Positions 27,238 through 37,891 of a stretch of DNA of 64,000 nucleotides are shown one piece after another; position 1 is the first letter of the stretch; each line of letters starts with the position of its first letter. Where the stretch lies: assembly GCF_038024065.1 (NCBI RefSeq), contig NZ_CP150667.1, positions 3,045,501-3,109,500 on the forward strand, written 5' to 3'. The DNA comes from Polaribacter sejongensis (GTDB taxonomy: Bacteria > Bacteroidota > Bacteroidia > Flavobacteriales > Flavobacteriaceae). Position numbers and translations under genes: made by a program. The notes under the pieces were generated by a model, which did no database searches, was not told the DNA's origin, and was given only the letters and a program-made list of their open reading frames with translations.

Positions 27238-29757
27238 ATGAAAAAATTCTTACTTTTATTCTTGCCATTTATTGTTGTTTCAACAATTTCTGCACAAGAA
27301 ACTCCAACCCCTAATTATAGAGCTGCTGCTAAGTACTCGCCAAAAAACTTGGCAAAAATGGTGCACTCTACATCTGTAAGTCCGCATTGGTTAAAAAAAG
27401 GAAACCGTTTTTGGTATGCTTATAAAACATCAGAAGGTGCTAATTATTATTTAGTGGATGCAGATAAAAAATCTAAAAAAACACTTTTCGATAATGTAAA
27501 GATGGCAAAGTGGTTAACAGAAATCACTAAAGATCCATACGACGCAAAACATTTACCTCGTTTTAGTTTTACATTTAACGAAGCAGAAGATGCTATTCGT
27601 TTTAGAGTAACATCAACAGAAGAAGTTGAAGTTATTGATGATAAAAAAGAAGAAAAGAAAGAGGAGGAAAAAGACTCTACATCAACAAGAAAAGATAAAA
27701 AAGAAAAGTCTAAAAAACCTAAAATGGAGAAAAAAGTCTACCATCTAGAATATAAATTAGGTGGAAATGGCTTAACAATTATTGATACGATTAAGAAAGA
27801 AAAAGAAGATTGGAAAAAATGGGCAAACATTGCACCGGATAGTTCTATTGTTTTGTATTCTAAAAATTACAATTTGTATTGGATGGATAAAATAAACTTT
27901 AAAAAGTTTATTAAAGACAAAAAAGATAGTACAGTTGTAGAAAACCAATGGACAAAAGATGGTGAAGAAAATTATGCTTACGGACGTGGTTCTAGAGGAG
28001 ATAATGTTGATAAAGAAAAAAACAAAGACAAAAAAAATGGTGTTGGTGGTATTTGGTCTCACGATTCTAAAAAGTTTGTTTTTCAAAAATCTGACTCTAG
28101 ACATATTAAAGACTTATGGGTAATTAATTCTACAGGTAAAAAAAGACCAACCTTAGAAACCTATAAATACCACATGCCAGGAGAACAAGAATATTATAAA
28201 TCTGAATTACTAATTTTTGATATTCCAACAAAATCGCACGTAAAAGTACCTTTAGATACTATTAAACAACAAAGTATTTCTGTTTTTAGAGCACCAAGAA
28301 AACAATCTAGTAGAGACGATGAGTTTAAACCTACTTTGCTTTTATCTAAAAAAGGAAAAGTATATTTCAGTGTTATTTCTAGAGATCGTAAAAAGTTTGA
28401 TATAAATGTTGCTGATATTAATACAGGAGAATATAAAACTTTAATTGAAGAACGTTTTAATACCTATATAGAATCTCGTCCGTTAATTTTATTAAATGAT
28501 GAAAAAGAAATGTTGCACTGGGCAGAACGCGATGGTTGGGCACATTTTTATTTATATGACACCGATGGAAACTTAAAAAATCAGGTTACGGAAGGCGATT
28601 ATCATGTAGCTAATTTTGAAGGTTTAAATGAAAGTACAAGAACTTTGTATTTCTCTGCAAACGGAGTTAATAAAGAACAAGATCCTTATTATGCGCATTC
28701 TTATAAAATCAATTTAGATGGTACGGGAATGAAAAATTTAAACCCTGGAGATTATACATCTAACACAAGTATGTCTGACTCTAACAAATACTTTATAAGC
28801 AACTTTTCTAGAGTAAATACTGTACCAAAATCGGAACTTAGAAATGCAAACGGACGTAAAGTAATGGATTTAGAAACGGCAGATTTATCACAACTATTTG
28901 CGTCAGGTTACAAGTTTCCAGAAACTTTTAAAGTAAAAGCAGATGATGGAATTACCGATATTTACGGAGTAATGTATAAGCCTTTTGATATGGATTCTAC
29001 AAAAGTTTATCCATTATTAGAATATGTGTATCCTGGTCCACAGACAGAAGCGGTAAATAAATCTTTTTCTTATTCTATGGACCGTGTAGATAGAATGGCG
29101 CAAGTTGGTTTTGTGGTAATTACCTTAGGAAATAGAGGAGGACATCCAGATAGATCTAAATGGTATCATAATTATGGTTACGGAAATTTACGTGATTATG
29201 GTTTGGCTGATAAAAAGTATGTTGCACAACAATTGGCAAACAAACATAGTTTTATTGATATTGAAAAAGTAGGAATTTACGGTCATTCTGGTGGTGGGTT
29301 TATGTCTACAGCAGCCATGTTAGTGTATCCAGATTTCTTTAAAGCTGCAGTTTCATCTGCAGGAAATCATGATAATAATGTGTACAATTCTTGGTGGAGT
29401 GAAACGCATCATGGTGTAAAAGAAGAAATTGATGAAAAAGGGAAAAGCTCTTATAAATATAAAATTGATGACAATCAATCTTTGGCAAAAAACTTAAAAG
29501 GACATTTAATGTTGATCCATGGGGATATGGATAATAACGTAAATCCTGCTGGAACCATAAGAATGGCAAACGAACTAATTAAGGCAAATAAACGTTTTAA
29601 ATACATGATTATGCCAGGACAAAGACACGGTTTTGGTAATATGACCGAATATTCTTTTTGGCTAAGAGCAGATCATTTTAGTAAATATTTATTAGGTAAA
29701 GAAGCTACTGATGCAGATATTATGTATATGAATTTAGACAAACCAATGAATAAGTAA
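27238..29757 (+). CDS. S9 family (dipeptidyl-peptidase IV-like) peptidase
   Basis: 839 residues. A signal peptide (about 1-19, ending TISAQ) indicates export to the periplasm. An N-terminal beta-propeller spans roughly 45-560, and the C-terminal alpha/beta-hydrolase carries the triad: Ser in YGHSGGGF, Asp in HGDMDNNV and His in GQRHGFG. It probably removes N-terminal dipeptides or cleaves small peptides. Residues about 132-167 are a strongly charged Lys/Glu insertion, unusual in a folded propeller and likely a disordered loop. It is a single-gene unit with a strong terminator. Confidence 0.9.
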   Translation: MKKFLLLFLPFIVVSTISAQETPTPNYRAAAKYSPKNLAKMVHSTSVSPHWLKKGNRFWYAYKTSEGANYYLVDADKKSKKTLFDNVKMAKWLTEITKDPYDAKHLPRFSFTFNEAEDAIRFRVTSTEEVEVIDDKKEEKKEEEKDSTSTRKDKKEKSKKPKMEKKVYHLEYKLGGNGLTIIDTIKKEKEDWKKWANIAPDSSIVLYSKNYNLYWMDKINFKKFIKDKKDSTVVENQWTKDGEENYAYGRGSRGDNVDKEKNKDKKNGVGGIWSHDSKKFVFQKSDSRHIKDLWVINSTGKKRPTLETYKYHMPGEQEYYKSELLIFDIPTKSHVKVPLDTIKQQSISVFRAPRKQSSRDDEFKPTLLLSKKGKVYFSVISRDRKKFDINVADINTGEYKTLIEERFNTYIESRPLILLNDEKEMLHWAERDGWAHFYLYDTDGNLKNQVTEGDYHVANFEGLNESTRTLYFSANGVNKEQDPYYAHSYKINLDGTGMKNLNPGDYTSNTSMSDSNKYFISNFSRVNTVPKSELRNANGRKVMDLETADLSQLFASGYKFPETFKVKADDGITDIYGVMYKPFDMDSTKVYPLLEYVYPGPQTEAVNKSFSYSMDRVDRMAQVGFVVITLGNRGGHPDRSKWYHNYGYGNLRDYGLADKKYVAQQLANKHSFIDIEKVGIYGHSGGGFMSTAAMLVYPDFFKAAVSSAGNHDNNVYNSWWSETHHGVKEEIDEKGKSSYKYKIDDNQSLAKNLKGHLMLIHGDMDNNVNPAGTIRMANELIKANKRFKYMIMPGQRHGFGNMTEYSFWLRADHFSKYLLGKEATDADIMYMNLDKPMNK

Positions 29758-29783
29758 AACTATTTATTAGTTTATCAAAAGTA

Positions 29784-29814
29784 AAAACTCCGAATGAAAA
29801 TTCGGAGTTTTTTT
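29784..29814. terminator. Bidirectional terminator between the S9 peptidase and GH43 genes
   Basis: AAAACTCCGAAT and ATTCGGAGTTTT form a perfect 12-bp stem with a GAAA loop, flanked by A and T runs. Confidence 0.88.
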
Positions 29815-29853
29815 ATGTTTTAGAGTATCTAAAATTATTTTGTTTGCTATAAT

Positions 29854-31701
29854 TTATTCAGCATAAGTGATATCACTCTTTACTGAAATTCCATTTTCAC
29901 TAAATGCTTCTATAGTAAAATAATATGGTGTATCTCTGTCTAAAGAACGCATAAAATGTTCATTTGTATTGTAGACTTGCCATGATTGATATAATTTATC
30001 TTTTGCAATTCCCCAACGGATATTATAACCCTGAGCACCTTTTACCGCATCCCAAGAAAAAGAGACATCTCTACGATCTGCTTCTCTTTTTACTTTGAAC
30101 CCTGTAACTCCTGTTGGCTTATCTTCTAGTCCTAATCCAAATACTCTAAACTCGGACATTGCAAAGTTTGCTCCAGGTACTTTTACATTGTTATAACGTA
30201 CAAATTTTGCTTTTACAGCTTCATCTAATACAATGTAAGCATTTGGTGTGTCTCTTTCGCTTGTGCTTCTATCTACAACGGTTTGCCAGTTAATACCGTC
30301 CATAGAAGTTTCAATAGTAAATTGATGTTTTAATCCTTCGGTACGTGTATAAATTCCGGATTCATGGTCATGGAAATTCAATTGAAAAGCATTGATATTT
30401 CCAGGTTTTAGCATTTCAATGGTCAACCATTGTTTATCATCATTGGCGTCTGCAACCCAAAATGTTTTAGGATCTTCATCTGTTAATACTTTAGAAATTA
30501 TCTGACCATCAGCATTTTTTTCTAAAGGTAATTCTGTGACTTCTACCGCATCATCATCAGACGTAAATTTCTTTATCTGCATTAAGGAAGAAGAGACGGT
30601 AGCAGCTCCTTTATAAGACAATAACATCCAACCATTGTGTTCTCCTGCTTTTGTAGGATGATTCGCTCCAAAACGCGGATAATCACCATAAGATGTGTTG
30701 CTATACATTAATCCGTCAGCATCAAAATAAGTAGGAAACATACTTAAACGACGTTCCCATTGCGAATTAGAGGCAAGCGCCATGGTTGCAAAGTGCCAAT
30801 ATTGCCCATTGGTTTGTTTTACCGTTATTCCGTGTCCAGCACCATTTGTAAATCCGCCTGGTTTAAAACTCATTGGGTTGTTTTTCATGTATTTAAATGG
30901 TCCCAATGGAGTATCTCCAATATAAACTCCATCTGCATACACATTAAATTGTGTGCCAGGTGCTGCATATTGTAAATAATATTTTCCGTTGTGTTTGGTC
31001 ATAGAAGCGCCTTCCATATAGCCTTCCTTTAAGGTTGGGTGAAAGTTATTTTCACCAAAACGTTCCCATCCATGTTTTTCTTCATCGAGGTTAAACAATT
31101 CTTTACGAACACCTGTTTCTAAAAAACGATCGTCCTTATTCAACATTTTTACTTGAAGTGGATTCACATTAGAAGAGCCCCAATACAAATAGGTTTGTCC
31201 GTCATCATCTATAAATAATTCAGAATCTTGAATGTCTGTAGATATAGAAGCAGTTGGTGTCCATTTTCCTCCTTTAGGATCATCTGTGTAAAGAATGCTT
31301 CCGTAACCAGCAGGATTACCTGCAAAATACACCAATGAATCCTTGTAATTAAAAGCTGTAGGTGCGTTACTACCTTCAAAAAACCATTGTTCTGGTTTAA
31401 TAAAATTCCAGTTTATCAAATCGGTAGAATGCCAATAACCAAAAGAACGCGTTACAAACATGTAATACTCTCCTTTAAATTCTATAACCGCTGGATCTGC
31501 ACCAGAACGGTACGATTTATTTTGCGTTGAATTATACACCATATAGGTATAATCAATATCTAATGGGTTGATATAGGTTTCAAGCCTTTTTTTTATTTCT
31601 GATGCTTTCTTGGTATCAGAAGTTTGTGCTGTATTCTGATTTTTTTCATTATTACAAGAAAAAAGGAATACTAAAGTGAGTAAAAAAAGTAGTTTTTTCA
31701 T
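29854..31701 (-). CDS. GH43-like glycoside hydrolase lipoprotein with F5/8C (discoidin) and FN3 domains
   Basis: 615 residues. The signal ends VFLFSC, a lipobox with Cys16. Residues about 55-350 form a five-bladed GH43-type propeller: the base Asp is in SGADPAV, the pKa-modulating Asp in DIQDSELF and the acid Glu in YMEGASM. Residues about 405-525 are an F5/8 type C carbohydrate-binding module (FWVADANDDKQWL, MSEFRVFG); the last 85 residues are an FN3 domain. It probably cleaves arabinose-, xylose- or galactose-type linkages; the substrate is not determinable here. It lies beyond the terminator of the glucan operon but on the same strand. Confidence 0.85.
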   Translation of the reverse strand: MKKLLFLLTLVFLFSCNNEKNQNTAQTSDTKKASEIKKRLETYINPLDIDYTYMVYNSTQNKSYRSGADPAVIEFKGEYYMFVTRSFGYWHSTDLINWNFIKPEQWFFEGSNAPTAFNYKDSLVYFAGNPAGYGSILYTDDPKGGKWTPTASISTDIQDSELFIDDDGQTYLYWGSSNVNPLQVKMLNKDDRFLETGVRKELFNLDEEKHGWERFGENNFHPTLKEGYMEGASMTKHNGKYYLQYAAPGTQFNVYADGVYIGDTPLGPFKYMKNNPMSFKPGGFTNGAGHGITVKQTNGQYWHFATMALASNSQWERRLSMFPTYFDADGLMYSNTSYGDYPRFGANHPTKAGEHNGWMLLSYKGAATVSSSLMQIKKFTSDDDAVEVTELPLEKNADGQIISKVLTDEDPKTFWVADANDDKQWLTIEMLKPGNINAFQLNFHDHESGIYTRTEGLKHQFTIETSMDGINWQTVVDRSTSERDTPNAYIVLDEAVKAKFVRYNNVKVPGANFAMSEFRVFGLGLEDKPTGVTGFKVKREADRRDVSFSWDAVKGAQGYNIRWGIAKDKLYQSWQVYNTNEHFMRSLDRDTPYYFTIEAFSENGISVKSDITYAE

Positions 31702-31795
31702 GATTTATAATTTAGTGCGTGTTCAAATTAATTTTCTCTTCTGAAAATTTCATTCCCAAGTTACTAACCTAAGATTATGTTACAATCTGACAAGT

Positions 31796-31847
31796 AAAAA
31801 CCACACAAAATAATAAGAATAGGGAGAAACTTAAAAATTATGTGTGG
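31796..31847 (-). terminator. Probable terminator of the Sus-type operon
   Basis: On the minus strand CCACACA and TGTGTGG enclose about 33 bases and are followed by TTTTT. It lies 33 bp past the GH3 stop and before the GH43 gene, so GH43 may be a separate unit. Confidence 0.5.
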
Positions 31848-31879
31848 CATAAAATTGTTATTATTTAATTGTGATGTTT

Positions 31880-34222
31880 TTATTTAGTCAATTCAAACTC
31901 TTTCATCATTTTGGTGTCAGAATTTGTTCCTACAAAAACTTGAAATTGTCCTGGTTCTGCTACAAAATCTAATTCTGAATTATAGAATTTTAAATCTTCA
32001 ACAGAAATTTTGAACGTTATATTCTGAGTTTCTCCTTTCTTAATTTCTACTTTTTGGAAACCTTTTAGCTCTTTTACAGGTCGTGTTATAGAACCAACAA
32101 GATCTCTTATATATAATTGAACAACTTCTTTTCCATCGTAATCACCAGAATTAGTAACCTCTACAGAAACATTAATTTCGCCGTCCATGTTTATAGAAGT
32201 GGTATCTAATTTTAAGTTTTCATAATCAAACGTAGTGTAGCTTAATCCATAACCAAAAGGATACAAAGGCTCGTTACGAACATCGATATAGTTACTTTTA
32301 AATTTCTCAAATTTACCTTCTGTATTTCCAAGAGGTCTTCCTGTATTTTTATGATTGTAAAATAATGGTACTTGACCTACATTTCTTGGAAAAGTAGCTG
32401 TTAATTTTCCTGAAGGATTTACGTCTCCGAATAATACATCAGAAATTGCTAAACCAGCTTCACTACCCGGAAACCATGCGTTAAGTATAGCAGGTACATT
32501 TTCATTTTCTTCCACTAAAACTAAAGGTCTTCCTGTAAATAATACTAAAACAATAGGTTTTCCTGTTTTTAACAAAGCATTCAATAAGTCTTTTTGAACT
32601 TGTGGAATACCAAGATCAGTTCTACTACTACTTTCTCCACTTAATTCGGCAGATTCTCCAATAGTTGCTACAATAATATCAGACTTCGCAGCAATTTTAA
32701 GAGCTTCATCTAACAATTGTTTGTCTGTACGTCCATCTCTAGGAATCCCTTTTCCGAACATAGTAGCACGTTGTTCTAATTCTAAGTCATAATCGATGTT
32801 ACTTCCTTTTGCGTATAGCATGGTTGCTTTATCGCCAATAACCTCTTTTAATCCGTCAAAAACAGAATTTGATTTTTCTTGATCTGTAGCTACACTCCAA
32901 GTTCCAGCCATATTGTTAGCTGCTTTTGCTAATGGACCAATTAAAGCAATTGTTCCAGATTTTTTAAGCGGAAGTAATTGATCTTCATTTTTTAGCAATA
33001 CCATAGATTCTGCAGAAACTTTACGTGCAAACGCTTTGTTTTCTGGTGTAAAAATTTCTGTTTTAGCTCTATCAAGATCACAATATTTATAAGGATTGTC
33101 AAATAAACCTAATTGGTATTTTGCTGTTAACATACGTTTTACCGCAGTATCAATTTCATCCATGGTTACCTTACCATTTTCATAAGACTCTTTTAAAGTT
33201 TTTATAAAAGCAGCTGGAACTGAAGGAGAATCTCCTGCCATATCCATATCTACACCTGCTTTTAAAGCTTGTTCCGAAACTTGATATTTATCTCCAACAC
33301 CATGTGCTATCATTTCATAAATACCCGTATAATCAGTTACTACAAAACCATTAAAACCCCAATCGTCTCTTAATACATCTGTAAGTAACCACTTGTTTCC
33401 AGTTGCCGGAATTCCGTCTATTTCGTTAAAGGAAGCCATTACAGAACCCACTCCAGCATCTACTGCTGCTTTGTAAGGAGCTAAGTATTCATTATACATT
33501 CTATTACGGCTCATATCAACAGTGTTGTAATCTCTACCTGCTTCAGAAGCACCGTAAAGTGCAAAGTGTTTTACACAAGCCATTAAGGTGTTATTTGCTG
33601 ATAAATCATCAGATTGATACCCATTTACCATAGCTACAGCAATTTTACTTCCTAGATAAGGATCTTCTCCATTTCCTTCAGAAACGCGTCCCCAACGTGG
33701 GTCTCTAGAAATATCAACCATCGGAGAGAACGTCCAGTTAATTCCGTCTGCACTTGCTTCTGTAGCTGCTACTCTTGCCGTTTTTTCAATCATTTCCATA
33801 TCCCAAGAACTAGAAAGACCTAAAGGAATTGGAAACGTTGTTTTGTAACCATGAATTACGTCCATTCCAAAAATTAGAGGAATTCCTAATCTACTTTGTT
33901 CTACAGCAATTTTTTGAACTTCATAAATTTTTTCAGCAGTTTTAATATTGAATAACCCACCAACTTTACCTTCTTTTATACGTTCCCCAACATCAGTTCC
34001 TTTGGCTGTTCCTGTTGTTATATCTCCAGAAGTTGGTAAATTAAGTTGCCCAATTTTCTCATCTAAGGTCATCAGTTCTAGAATTGAATCTATTTTTGAC
34101 TCGAATGGATTTTCTGCTGTTGCTTTAGAACTTGTACCTGTATTATTGTTAGAATTACAGCTCGAAAAGATCATTGCTATAATTAGAATACCTGTTATTT
34201 TTAGAATAGATTGTTTTGTCAT
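31880..34222 (-). CDS. GH3 family beta-glucosidase lipoprotein
   Basis: 780 residues, BglX-like. The signal ends IFSSC (Cys22 lipobox), predicting a periplasm-facing or surface lipoprotein. The GH3 N-terminal barrel contains KHFALYGA and the nucleophile Asp in GFVVTDYTG. The second domain carries ESAELSGESSSRTDL with the candidate acid/base Glu, and an FN3-like C-terminal domain begins around residue 680 (GYGLSYTTFDYEN). It removes terminal beta-glucosyl residues. Next to a GH144 gene it is likely to hydrolyse sophoro-oligosaccharides (beta-1,2). The start is 5 bp after the esterase stop. Confidence 0.93.
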   Translation of the reverse strand: MTKQSILKITGILIIAMIFSSCNSNNNTGTSSKATAENPFESKIDSILELMTLDEKIGQLNLPTSGDITTGTAKGTDVGERIKEGKVGGLFNIKTAEKIYEVQKIAVEQSRLGIPLIFGMDVIHGYKTTFPIPLGLSSSWDMEMIEKTARVAATEASADGINWTFSPMVDISRDPRWGRVSEGNGEDPYLGSKIAVAMVNGYQSDDLSANNTLMACVKHFALYGASEAGRDYNTVDMSRNRMYNEYLAPYKAAVDAGVGSVMASFNEIDGIPATGNKWLLTDVLRDDWGFNGFVVTDYTGIYEMIAHGVGDKYQVSEQALKAGVDMDMAGDSPSVPAAFIKTLKESYENGKVTMDEIDTAVKRMLTAKYQLGLFDNPYKYCDLDRAKTEIFTPENKAFARKVSAESMVLLKNEDQLLPLKKSGTIALIGPLAKAANNMAGTWSVATDQEKSNSVFDGLKEVIGDKATMLYAKGSNIDYDLELEQRATMFGKGIPRDGRTDKQLLDEALKIAAKSDIIVATIGESAELSGESSSRTDLGIPQVQKDLLNALLKTGKPIVLVLFTGRPLVLVEENENVPAILNAWFPGSEAGLAISDVLFGDVNPSGKLTATFPRNVGQVPLFYNHKNTGRPLGNTEGKFEKFKSNYIDVRNEPLYPFGYGLSYTTFDYENLKLDTTSINMDGEINVSVEVTNSGDYDGKEVVQLYIRDLVGSITRPVKELKGFQKVEIKKGETQNITFKISVEDLKFYNSELDFVAEPGQFQVFVGTNSDTKMMKEFELTK

Positions 34223-34227
34223 TTTTT

Positions 34228-35028
<801 letters not shown>

Positions 35029-35040
35029 TTTTCTTACTTA

Positions 35041-36384
35041 TTAATAGGTGAAACCAAGTGCATCTAAACCATTTTGTACATCACTATTTTTCATGAATAA
35101 TCGCCATAACAAACCTGTTCTGTGATTTTCTATCATTATAGGAATAGGACCTTGATCTATTGCAAGATATTTTTCTATGTACCAATTATCTTCAAGACTA
35201 AAAGCATCATAAGGGCCGTATTTACCAACAAGACTATCGTGATTTTTATAAATGTTTCTTAAAACATTCATGCTTTCATTTGGTGTATATGGAAAAGAAG
35301 ATAATGCTGCAGTTGGTGAAATTACACCAAGATCATCACCCGGTCTATGTCCATGATAACCATCTATGGAATAGCTAGAAGTTAAGCCCCAAAGATCCTC
35401 TCCGTATCCTTTAAAATTAAGTGGATTATCGACTGCGTATTTGTAATGAATTTTAGCTTGATTTTGTGTTAGTGTCCAATAATTTGCATATTGATCTGAT
35501 AAATTTCTAGGATCTAAACCTAAATAGGAGTAATGCGCCCAAAATAAAGGTCCAACCAAATCTGTATCATTATAAAAATAGTTTAAAACGATGTTTTCAT
35601 CATAATAGGTTTTATTAGAAACAATAGCACCATTTTTAGCCCATCCCTGTTCATAAACAGATTTTTTTATTGGGTGTGTTGGTGATGCCGCGGCAAGCAC
35701 ATACATAATTAAGCATTCATTATAACCTTGAACGGGTAAGTTCATGTCCCAACCATATTCTGGCGACCAATGCCAATACAAAACATCTTCTCCGTTTTTG
35801 GTGTACCAGTCCCATTCTACAGTTCTGTAAAGATTATCGATTTTAGAAACCAATTCTTTTTCCTCTACAGTATTGCCATCAAAATATTCAGAAACAGTTA
35901 ATAAACCTTGAATAAGAAAAGCTGTTTCAACCAAATCTCCTCCATTATCTTTTTCACTAAAAGGCTGTACTTTTCCTGTTTCACCGTTAATCCAATGTGG
36001 CCAAGCACCATGAAAACGATCTGCTTTGTCTAAAAAATCTACTATTTTTTGAAACCTTAGAAGTGCTGCTTCTCTCGATATAAATCCTCTTTCAATTCCT
36101 ACTAAAATAGCCATCAATCCAAAACCACTTCCTCCAGTAGTTACGGTAGTTTTAGGCGATTCAAGATACACATTATCCATATGTATTCTTTCGAGTGCCA
36201 AACCTGAACTAGGTTCTGCTCCTTCCCAAAAATAATTGATAGTTTGCTCTTGAATACGATCTAAAAGAGCATCATCAGAAATAAAGTTATCCTCTACAAC
36301 GGTATCTGTAGTAGTTTCTTCTTTTTGCTTATTACAACCAAATAGAGCTAGTGATAGTATACTTATTAATAGAAAATTACGCAT
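35041..36384 (-). CDS. GH144-like endo-beta-1,2-glucanase (glucoamylase-family fold) lipoprotein
   Basis: About 447 residues from the ATG at 36384; another in-frame ATG at 36393 adds three residues. The lipobox is ALFGC. The body is the (alpha/alpha)6 fold of PF10091, annotated glucoamylase in databases but founded on GH144 beta-1,2-glucanases from Chitinophaga. GGDLVETAF (Asp153/Glu156 in the longer numbering) and QGYNECL (Glu226) match in order and spacing the acidic residues I recall as essential in the Chitinophaga enzyme. It should cut linear or cyclic beta-1,2-glucan to short sophoro-oligosaccharides. Activity is inferred; the family assignment is firm. Confidence 0.85.
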   Translation of the reverse strand: MRNFLLISILSLALFGCNKQKEETTTDTVVEDNFISDDALLDRIQEQTINYFWEGAEPSSGLALERIHMDNVYLESPKTTVTTGGSGFGLMAILVGIERGFISREAALLRFQKIVDFLDKADRFHGAWPHWINGETGKVQPFSEKDNGGDLVETAFLIQGLLTVSEYFDGNTVEEKELVSKIDNLYRTVEWDWYTKNGEDVLYWHWSPEYGWDMNLPVQGYNECLIMYVLAAASPTHPIKKSVYEQGWAKNGAIVSNKTYYDENIVLNYFYNDTDLVGPLFWAHYSYLGLDPRNLSDQYANYWTLTQNQAKIHYKYAVDNPLNFKGYGEDLWGLTSSYSIDGYHGHRPGDDLGVISPTAALSSFPYTPNESMNVLRNIYKNHDSLVGKYGPYDAFSLEDNWYIEKYLAIDQGPIPIMIENHRTGLLWRLFMKNSDVQNGLDALGFTY

Positions 36385-36412
36385 ATATAACATGTTCTTA
36401 AATGATACATTA

Positions 36413-36453
36413 AATTTCAGCTATACTTAAAAATAATAAGCATAGCTGAAATT
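36413..36453 (-). promoter_or_regulatory. Intra-operon hairpin between susD and GH144 genes
   Basis: A perfect 12-bp inverted repeat, AATTTCAGCTAT and ATAGCTGAAATT, starts 6 bp after the susD stop. Without a strong T-run it is more likely an attenuating or mRNA-stabilising hairpin that keeps SusCD expression above that of the enzymes. Confidence 0.6.
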
Positions 36454-36458
36454 GTAGA

Positions 36459-37871
36459 TTACTCCCATCCTGGATTTTGTGTCATTCCTGGAGTTTGTAT
36501 TAATTGATTGTAAGGAATTGGAAACAATTCGTGTTTACCAACAACAAACGTTTTACCATCTGCAGCCATTGCTTCTTTAGCTTGTCCTGTTCTAACAATA
36601 TCAAACCAACGGTCGTGTTCCATCGCTAATTCTAAATGTCTTTCTTTCCAGATTTGTGCTACTGTAGGGTTGCTAATAGAAGGTAAATTTACTCTGCTTC
36701 TTACTAAATTAAGTGGTGTTGCAGCATCTTGACCAATATAGGTTGCAGCTTCCGCTTTTATTAATAGAATTTCTGCATAACGAAGTATTCGTATGTTTTT
36801 ATCTCCATCGTCTGATCCTGCGGAAGCAGTAGAATATGCTTTTTCATTATACCTAGGGTTTTCAACTTCAAAAACTTCACGACCATCCCATAGTGTTTCA
36901 CCTTCAAAAATAATAGAAGCATTCATTCTAATTAGATCACCTTCTGCTTCGAAAGCTTTTACAAGTGTTTCAGATGGATTGTTATATCCCCATCCCCAAC
37001 CGTCAGCACCTCTGGCACCTTGAGTTTGAGAATATTGTTGCACACCATGAGCTATAGATTCTCCTCTAGCTTGCACCTCAAAAATAGATTCTATACCATT
37101 TTCTGTGGAAGCTCTCCATAATTCTTCATAATTTGGATGCAATCCATATTCTCCAGAATTAATAACATTTTCTGCCATGTCATATGCTTTTTGCCACTCT
37201 TCTTCATAAAGGTAAACTTTAGATAAAAGTGCTTGAGCAGCTCCTTTAGTTGCACGACCTAAATCTTCTGAAGCATACTTACTTTTAAGAGGTAATTTTT
37301 CTATAGCGTCTAATAAATCTGCTTCTATATAAGCGTATACATCTGCTACAGGTTGTCTTTCAACTAAATCTACATCTTGTAATGGTACAGCACCAAAAGA
37401 TCTTACTAGCCAAAAATAATTTAAAGCTCTTAAAAACTTCGCTTCACCCACTAATCTGTTTTTTACGTTTTCATCTGTTAGACCATAATTTTCTGTATAA
37501 TCTATAGCAATAGTCGCTCTGTTTATAGATTTATACCAATTTTGCCACATAGAAAGAATTGAACCTGCACTACTTGTATAGGTTAAGGCATCTAATACGT
37601 CTTTATCACCCCCAGTATCGGTAGAAGAACTACCTTTATCTGAATTGTCAGATATAATTTCTGTTATTCCAAGATAAGAAAAAGCATAATCCCATTCGGT
37701 TAACATACCGTAGGTACCATTTACCATTTCTTTAGGCGTTACTGTTTCAGTATCGTCTTGCTCTAAACGATCTTTACTATCAACATTTAAATAATCTTCA
37801 CTACAAGAAACAGTAGTGAAAAGCAGTCCTATAGCAAATAGAATCTGTATATTTTTAATATTATTTTTCAT
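36459..37871 (-). CDS. SusD/RagB family outer-membrane glycan-binding lipoprotein
   Basis: 470 residues. The signal ends TTVSC (Cys23), placing it as a surface lipoprotein that caps the SusC channel and captures oligosaccharides. TPR-type helices appear between about 130 and 300 (AKFLRALNYFWLVRSFG, GAAQALLSKVYLYEEEWQKA), and the C-terminal family motif WKERHLELAMEHDRWFDIVR is present. susC ends 20 bp upstream on the same strand. The ligand is inferred from the adjacent enzymes to be a beta-1,2-glucan oligosaccharide. Confidence 0.95.
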   Translation of the reverse strand: MKNNIKNIQILFAIGLLFTTVSCSEDYLNVDSKDRLEQDDTETVTPKEMVNGTYGMLTEWDYAFSYLGITEIISDNSDKGSSSTDTGGDKDVLDALTYTSSAGSILSMWQNWYKSINRATIAIDYTENYGLTDENVKNRLVGEAKFLRALNYFWLVRSFGAVPLQDVDLVERQPVADVYAYIEADLLDAIEKLPLKSKYASEDLGRATKGAAQALLSKVYLYEEEWQKAYDMAENVINSGEYGLHPNYEELWRASTENGIESIFEVQARGESIAHGVQQYSQTQGARGADGWGWGYNNPSETLVKAFEAEGDLIRMNASIIFEGETLWDGREVFEVENPRYNEKAYSTASAGSDDGDKNIRILRYAEILLIKAEAATYIGQDAATPLNLVRSRVNLPSISNPTVAQIWKERHLELAMEHDRWFDIVRTGQAKEAMAADGKTFVVGKHELFPIPYNQLIQTPGMTQNPGWE

Positions 37872-37891
37872 GATAATTATTTTTTAAAATT

